Source: Bradyrhizobium sp. BR13661 (lineage in GTDB: Bacteria > Pseudomonadota > Alphaproteobacteria > Rhizobiales > Xanthobacteraceae). From it: a stretch of DNA of 64,000 nt. Below, one piece after another: positions 60,349 to 64,000 of this stretch. The notes under the pieces are model-generated. The model ran no database searches, was not told the DNA's origin, and saw only the letters and a program-made list of their open reading frames with translations. Numbering within the stretch: position 1 is the stretch's first letter; each line of letters opens with the position of its first letter. The translations under genes and the position numbers were made by a program. Where the stretch lies: the NCBI RefSeq assembly GCF_029892425.1, contig NZ_JARXWB010000001.1, positions 496,001-560,000 on the forward strand, written 5' to 3'.

Positions 60349-62124
60349 GTGTCGCTCGATATCGCACGATCGATCGCCTTCAGTGGACTGTCGTCCACCT
60401 CGGTCCAGATCAGTGTGACGTCGTCGAACATCTCGAACGCCGACACGACGGGCTATACCAAGAAGACCGCGAACCAGTCGAGCAGCGTCACCAACGGCGT
60501 CGGCACCGGCGTCACGGTGACCGGCATCACCTCGACGGTGGACAAGCTGCTGCTGAAGTCGCTGGTCAGTGCGGACTCCGATCTCGGCTCGGCCGACACG
60601 ACCAACACCTATCTGACATCGCTGGAAAAGCTCTACGGCTCGACCAGCAGCACGAGCAGTTCGTCGACCGGGACCTCGCTCGCCAACGGCATCGCCTCGC
60701 TGGAGTCGGCGCTGTCGTCGCTGGCGAGCACGCCGAGCAGCGCCTCGCTGCAATCCAACGTCGTCAGCGCGCTCGACGACGTCACGAGCCAGTTGCGGGA
60801 GACATCGAGCGGCATCCAGAAGCTCCGCTCCAATGCCGATCAGGACATCTCGTCCTCGATCAACAGCGTCAACACGGACCTGCAGAACATCGCGGATCTG
60901 AACGCTGAGATCAAGCAGACGGCTGCAGCCGGCCAGTCGACCGCTGACCTGGAGGACCAGCGCAACACTGCGCTCCAGGACGTCGCCTCCAAGATGAACG
61001 TCAGCTACTATACGGCGTCGAACGGCGATCTCCAGGTCTACACCACGACCGGGCAGGCGCTGGTCGACTCTTCCGCGCACAAGATCAGCTATACGTCGGC
61101 TGCCAACGTGTCGTCGTCGACGACCTACACCGCCGGCTCGTCGTCGAGCGGTTTCAGCGCGATCACGGTGAACGGCGTCGACATCACCTCGCAGATATCA
61201 GGCGGCAGCATCGGCGGGTTGATCACGCTTCGCGACAAGACCCTGCCGGCGGCACAGTCCCAGCTCGACCAGCTGGCGACGCAGCTCGCTTCCGCGGTCA
61301 ATACCGTCTCGAACAGCGCGTCCTCGGTCCCGGCGCCGACGTCCCTGACGGGGACGACCGGCGTCACCAGCAGTACGGCTTTGTCGGCCACGGGTACGGT
61401 GCGGCTGGCCGTCACCGACAAGAGCGGCAATCTGGTTTCCTACAGCGATCTCGACCTGTCATCCTATTCGACGGTCGGTGATCTCGTCACCGCCATCAAC
61501 GGCATCTCCGGGATGTCGGCATCGATCGATGCCAACGGCCATCTCGCGATTACCGCGACCGGCTCGGGCAATGGCGTCGCCATCAACGAGATGACGAGCT
61601 CGATCGGCAGTTCGAGCGAAGGGTTTTCCGACTATTTTGGCCTCAACGACCTCGTGACTGGCACCAGCGCGTCTGACATCGCGGTCAACAGCAGCATCCT
61701 GACCGGCTCCAGCGAGTTGCAGCTTGCGACGCTGGATTCCTCGTCGAGCCTCACCGTCGGCAGCTCTGTGCTGACCTCGGGGTCCGCGACCGTGGTCAAC
61801 GCGTTCTCCAGCGCATTGACGGCGTCCCGGACGTTCTCTTCCACAGGCGGGCTCGCCGCCACCACCGGCTCCTTCGCCGACTATGCCTCGGCCATCGTAT
61901 CCGATGTCGCGAGCAAATCCTCGCAGGCTTCTACCAACTACACCGCCAAGGAGACCGCGCAGTCGACCTATGCGAGCTCGCTGTCGTCGCAGTCGGGCGT
62001 CAATCTCGACGAAGAGTCGGCCAATCTAAGTACGCTCCAGAACCAATACTCGGCGGCTTCCGCGCTGATCTCGGCGATCAACACGATGTACTCGGCGCTG
62101 ATCACCGCCGTTCAGTCGTCGTAA
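60349..62124 (+). CDS. flgK: Flagellar hook-associated protein 1 (FlgK)
   Basis: This is a 591-residue FlgK. The N-terminal SIAFSGLSSTSVQISVTSSNISNADTTGYTKK is the hook-family motif and the C-terminal SGVNLDEESANLSTLQNQYSAASALISAINTMYSALI is the diagnostic FlgK end. It joins hook and filament. GTG 60349 follows GGGGAGCCC. The middle is rich in serine and threonine like the other secreted proteins here. Confidence 0.93.
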   Translation: MSLDIARSIAFSGLSSTSVQISVTSSNISNADTTGYTKKTANQSSSVTNGVGTGVTVTGITSTVDKLLLKSLVSADSDLGSADTTNTYLTSLEKLYGSTSSTSSSSTGTSLANGIASLESALSSLASTPSSASLQSNVVSALDDVTSQLRETSSGIQKLRSNADQDISSSINSVNTDLQNIADLNAEIKQTAAAGQSTADLEDQRNTALQDVASKMNVSYYTASNGDLQVYTTTGQALVDSSAHKISYTSAANVSSSTTYTAGSSSSGFSAITVNGVDITSQISGGSIGGLITLRDKTLPAAQSQLDQLATQLASAVNTVSNSASSVPAPTSLTGTTGVTSSTALSATGTVRLAVTDKSGNLVSYSDLDLSSYSTVGDLVTAINGISGMSASIDANGHLAITATGSGNGVAINEMTSSIGSSSEGFSDYFGLNDLVTGTSASDIAVNSSILTGSSELQLATLDSSSSLTVGSSVLTSGSATVVNAFSSALTASRTFSSTGGLAATTGSFADYASAIVSDVASKSSQASTNYTAKETAQSTYASSLSSQSGVNLDEESANLSTLQNQYSAASALISAINTMYSALITAVQSS

Positions 62125-62142
62125 GGCGAGGGAGCGGGCATC

Positions 62143-63054
62143 ATGGTCGCGATGCGGATCGCCACCTTTGCTCAGTCGAGCAAGATGATTTCCGACGCCA
62201 TGCGCGTCGAGTCGGTCATGGCCAACGAGCAGGTTCAGGAGTCCTCCGGCGTCGTCTCGACCGATTTTGCGGGTTACGGCTCGAACGCGCAGCATGTCGT
62301 CAATCTCCAGGTCTCGGTGACGCGCGCGCAGTCCTATGTCGATGCGGCGACGCTCGCCGACAGCAAGGTCCAGGTCATGTACTCGGCCGTCGGCTCCATG
62401 ACCGACATCGTCACGCAGCTCCGCTCCCAGCTCAGCGCGGCGTCGACCGGAAGCTCGACCGAGACGACCTCGGTGATTTCCTCGGCCCAGCAGATGCTCC
62501 AGGAGATGGGGTCGCTGATGAACACGCAATATGACGGCCAGTATGTCTTCGCCGGTGGCAAGACCGACACGGCACCGGTCGACCTCACCAGCTTTTCGTC
62601 GGGGACGGGCTCGACCACCACGGCGGACACCAGCTACTACAAGGGCGATGACGAGATCGCCTCGGTGCGTGTCGCCAACGACGACACCGTGTCCTATGGT
62701 GTGAACGCCGACAATTCGGCGTTCGAAGAAGTGATGCGCGTGCTGAAATTCGTGGCCAACAGCACCTCGCTGTCGTCCTCGGACATCTCCAGCGCGCTCA
62801 ATCTCGCCAGCACGGCACTCGACGACACTGCAGCAGTGCAGGCCAAGCTCTCCAGCTCGGCGTCTTCGATCGAGACGGCGAGCGCGCGCCAGACCGACTA
62901 CAAGAGCTATGCCGAGAGCCTGTCGAATGACCTCACCGGCGTCGATGTCGCCGCCATCACCGCCCAACTCTCGACCTACCAGGCGCAGCTCACCGCGTCC
63001 TATTCGGCGATGTCAAAAATCCTCAGCATGAACCTGGCGAGCTATCTGAAATAG
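62143..63054 (+). CDS. flgL: Flagellar hook-associated protein 3 (FlgL)
   Basis: This is a 303-residue FlgL, the second junction protein. It shows the flagellin-like ends expected: an N-terminal helix (SSKMISDAMRVESVMANEQVQESSGVVSTDFAGYG) and a C-terminal one (GVDVAAITAQLSTYQAQLTASYSAMSKILSMNL). GAGGGAGCGGGCATC precedes ATG 62143. It ends the flagellar cassette, and its last 32 bases overlap the convergent acyl-CoA ligase gene. Confidence 0.9.
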   Translation: MVAMRIATFAQSSKMISDAMRVESVMANEQVQESSGVVSTDFAGYGSNAQHVVNLQVSVTRAQSYVDAATLADSKVQVMYSAVGSMTDIVTQLRSQLSAASTGSSTETTSVISSAQQMLQEMGSLMNTQYDGQYVFAGGKTDTAPVDLTSFSSGTGSTTTADTSYYKGDDEIASVRVANDDTVSYGVNADNSAFEEVMRVLKFVANSTSLSSSDISSALNLASTALDDTAAVQAKLSSSASSIETASARQTDYKSYAESLSNDLTGVDVAAITAQLSTYQAQLTASYSAMSKILSMNLASYLK

Positions 63055-64000
63055 GCTGGGCCTGTTCGGCCGCGATCCGCTCCATCGCTATGGTGCGGAG
63101 CTTTGCGCGCTGGATCTTGACGCCGTTGGCGCTGTCGGTGACCGGAAAGGCGTCCACGATGTAGATCCGCGCCGGCACCTTGTAGCCGGCGAGCCGCTCG
63201 CGCAGGCGTGCCGTCAGCGCATCCTGTTGTGGCGAGGTTCCTGCTGGAATGACGAAGGCGACGCAGCGCGCCTGGCCCTTCAGATCGACCGCGACGACTT
63301 GCGCATCGGCAACGCCCGCGCAGGCCTTGAGCTCGTCCTCGATCTCGCCGGGCGCGACCAGGAAGCCGCCGAGCCGCAAGGCATCGCCCGCGCGGGTCTC
63401 GTAGACGAAGGCGCCGCCGCGGATACGGCCGATGTCGCCGGTGCGGAAGAAGCCGTCCGCAGTGATCGCGTCGCGCGTCGCTTCTGGATTGTTGAAATAG
63501 CCGAGGAAGCACGACGGCGCGCGGATCTCGATCTCGCCGGAGACGCCCGGCGCCGCAAGCTCGCCGGTCTCGGTGTCGCGCACGCGAACCTGTGCGTCTG
63601 GTGACATCGGCCAGCCGCCGCCCTCGATGCGATCAGCGAAGGTATCGCTGTCGCGCGCGATCGAGAACAGCGCCTGCACCTCGCTGGAGCCATAGAGGCC
63701 GAACAGCGGCAGACCACGCGCCTGGGCCTCCGTAGCCAGCTCACGCCAGCCGGGCTGGAACGCAGCGAAGCCACAGACCTGGAGATGCGGGAACGGCCGC
63801 GGCGCTTCAGTGAGGGCGAGGATGCGGCGGAACATCTCGTCGGAGCCAAAGCTGTGCGTGATCCTGTGCTCGGTGAGGATCTTGAGTGCCGGCGCGGCCT
63901 CGAAGGCGTCGAGCACGTGGATGGTCGCGCCGGCGGCGATGAAGCCGAGCAGGCTCGTCATGCCAAAAGTGCCGCAGAACGGCAGCATCGCCAGCAGCGA
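63023..64000 (-). CDS. AMP-dependent acyl-CoA synthetase/ligase, 5' part outside window
   Basis: This is the C-terminal 325 codons of an adenylate-forming enzyme; the frame is open at base 64000. Motifs are GLYGSSEVQALFS (A5), FFRTGDIGR (A7), LRLGGFLVAPGEIEDEL (A8) and the catalytic lysine in ANGVKIQRAKL (A10). The N-terminal AMP-binding loop (about 200 residues) is missing. Substrate unknown. Its stop lies inside the end of flgL on the opposite strand. Confidence 0.88.
   Translation of the reverse strand, partial: SLLAMLPFCGTFGMTSLLGFIAAGATIHVLDAFEAAPALKILTEHRITHSFGSDEMFRRILALTEAPRPFPHLQVCGFAAFQPGWRELATEAQARGLPLFGLYGSSEVQALFSIARDSDTFADRIEGGGWPMSPDAQVRVRDTETGELAAPGVSGEIEIRAPSCFLGYFNNPEATRDAITADGFFRTGDIGRIRGGAFVYETRAGDALRLGGFLVAPGEIEDELKACAGVADAQVVAVDLKGQARCVAFVIPAGTSPQQDALTARLRERLAGYKVPARIYIVDAFPVTDSANGVKIQRAKLRTIAMERIAAEQAQPISDSSPGSC

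Noticed and set aside
58624..61080. An 818-codon open frame antisense to flgE-flgK
   Set aside because: The plus strand carries unmistakable flagellar proteins; the long antisense frame follows from TCG/GCC codon use.

Overview
The window is high-GC alphaproteobacterial DNA and most probably comes from a Bradyrhizobium chromosome. The evidence is dense metabolic gene clusters with many orphan solute-binding proteins, regulators of many families (LysR, TetR, GntR, IclR), and two intergenic repeats of a kind I associate with Bradyrhizobium: a GAGCATGATC...GATCATGCTC hairpin and paired CCTTCTCCC/GGGAGAAGG hairpins. I saw no rRNA, tRNA, CRISPR array or insertion sequence. The genus is an inference from style, not from a marker gene.

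Layout. 1-9.8 kb: the 5' part of an orphan ABC binding protein, an M81 (MlrC-type) metallopeptidase, a LysR regulator, and a polyamine-type ABC import operon (ATPase, HAD hydrolase, PuuB-like oxidase, binding protein, two permeases), then a TetR regulator. 10-16 kb: an MFS carrier with two translationally coupled carboxylesterases, a tiny membrane protein and a second MFS exporter. 16.4-23.3 kb: a set that reads as D-amino-acid catabolism (binding protein, 2-hydroxyacid dehydrogenase, RidA, ThDP enzyme, DadA-like oxidase, racemase, GntR). 23.6-29.7 kb: SDR, IclR, a ketosteroid-dehydrogenase-like flavoprotein, a Leu/Ile/Val-type binding protein and an MFS carrier. 29.7-31.3 kb: a GH79 heparanase-like glycosidase.

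31.5-41 kb: a second polyamine-type ABC importer runs directly into a three-subunit molybdenum hydroxylase and an amidase, which looks like uptake plus first attack on a heterocyclic or amide substrate. 41.1-48.1 kb: LysR, Bug-type binding protein, SDR, an alpha/beta hydrolase with lysine in place of the nucleophilic serine, a fumarylacetoacetase-family enzyme with no ordinary start codon, a deleted IclR remnant, a CitE-like lyase and an acyl-CoA dehydrogenase.

48.2-63 kb: a flagellar exterior cassette. Three minus-strand genes (a degenerate formyltransferase-like protein, a glycosyltransferase-like protein and a large HAD-type protein) lie behind an AT-rich region and an ECF sigma factor. 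Then come flagellin, FliD, FliS, a short possible sigma partner, FlgD, FlgE, an unknown coiled protein, a FlgN-like chaperone, FlgK and FlgL. Only filament, cap, hook, junction proteins and chaperones are present; no rod, ring, motor or export gene lies in the window. FliD and FliS are not usual in the canonical alphaproteobacterial flagellum. The window ends in an acyl-CoA ligase cut by the edge.
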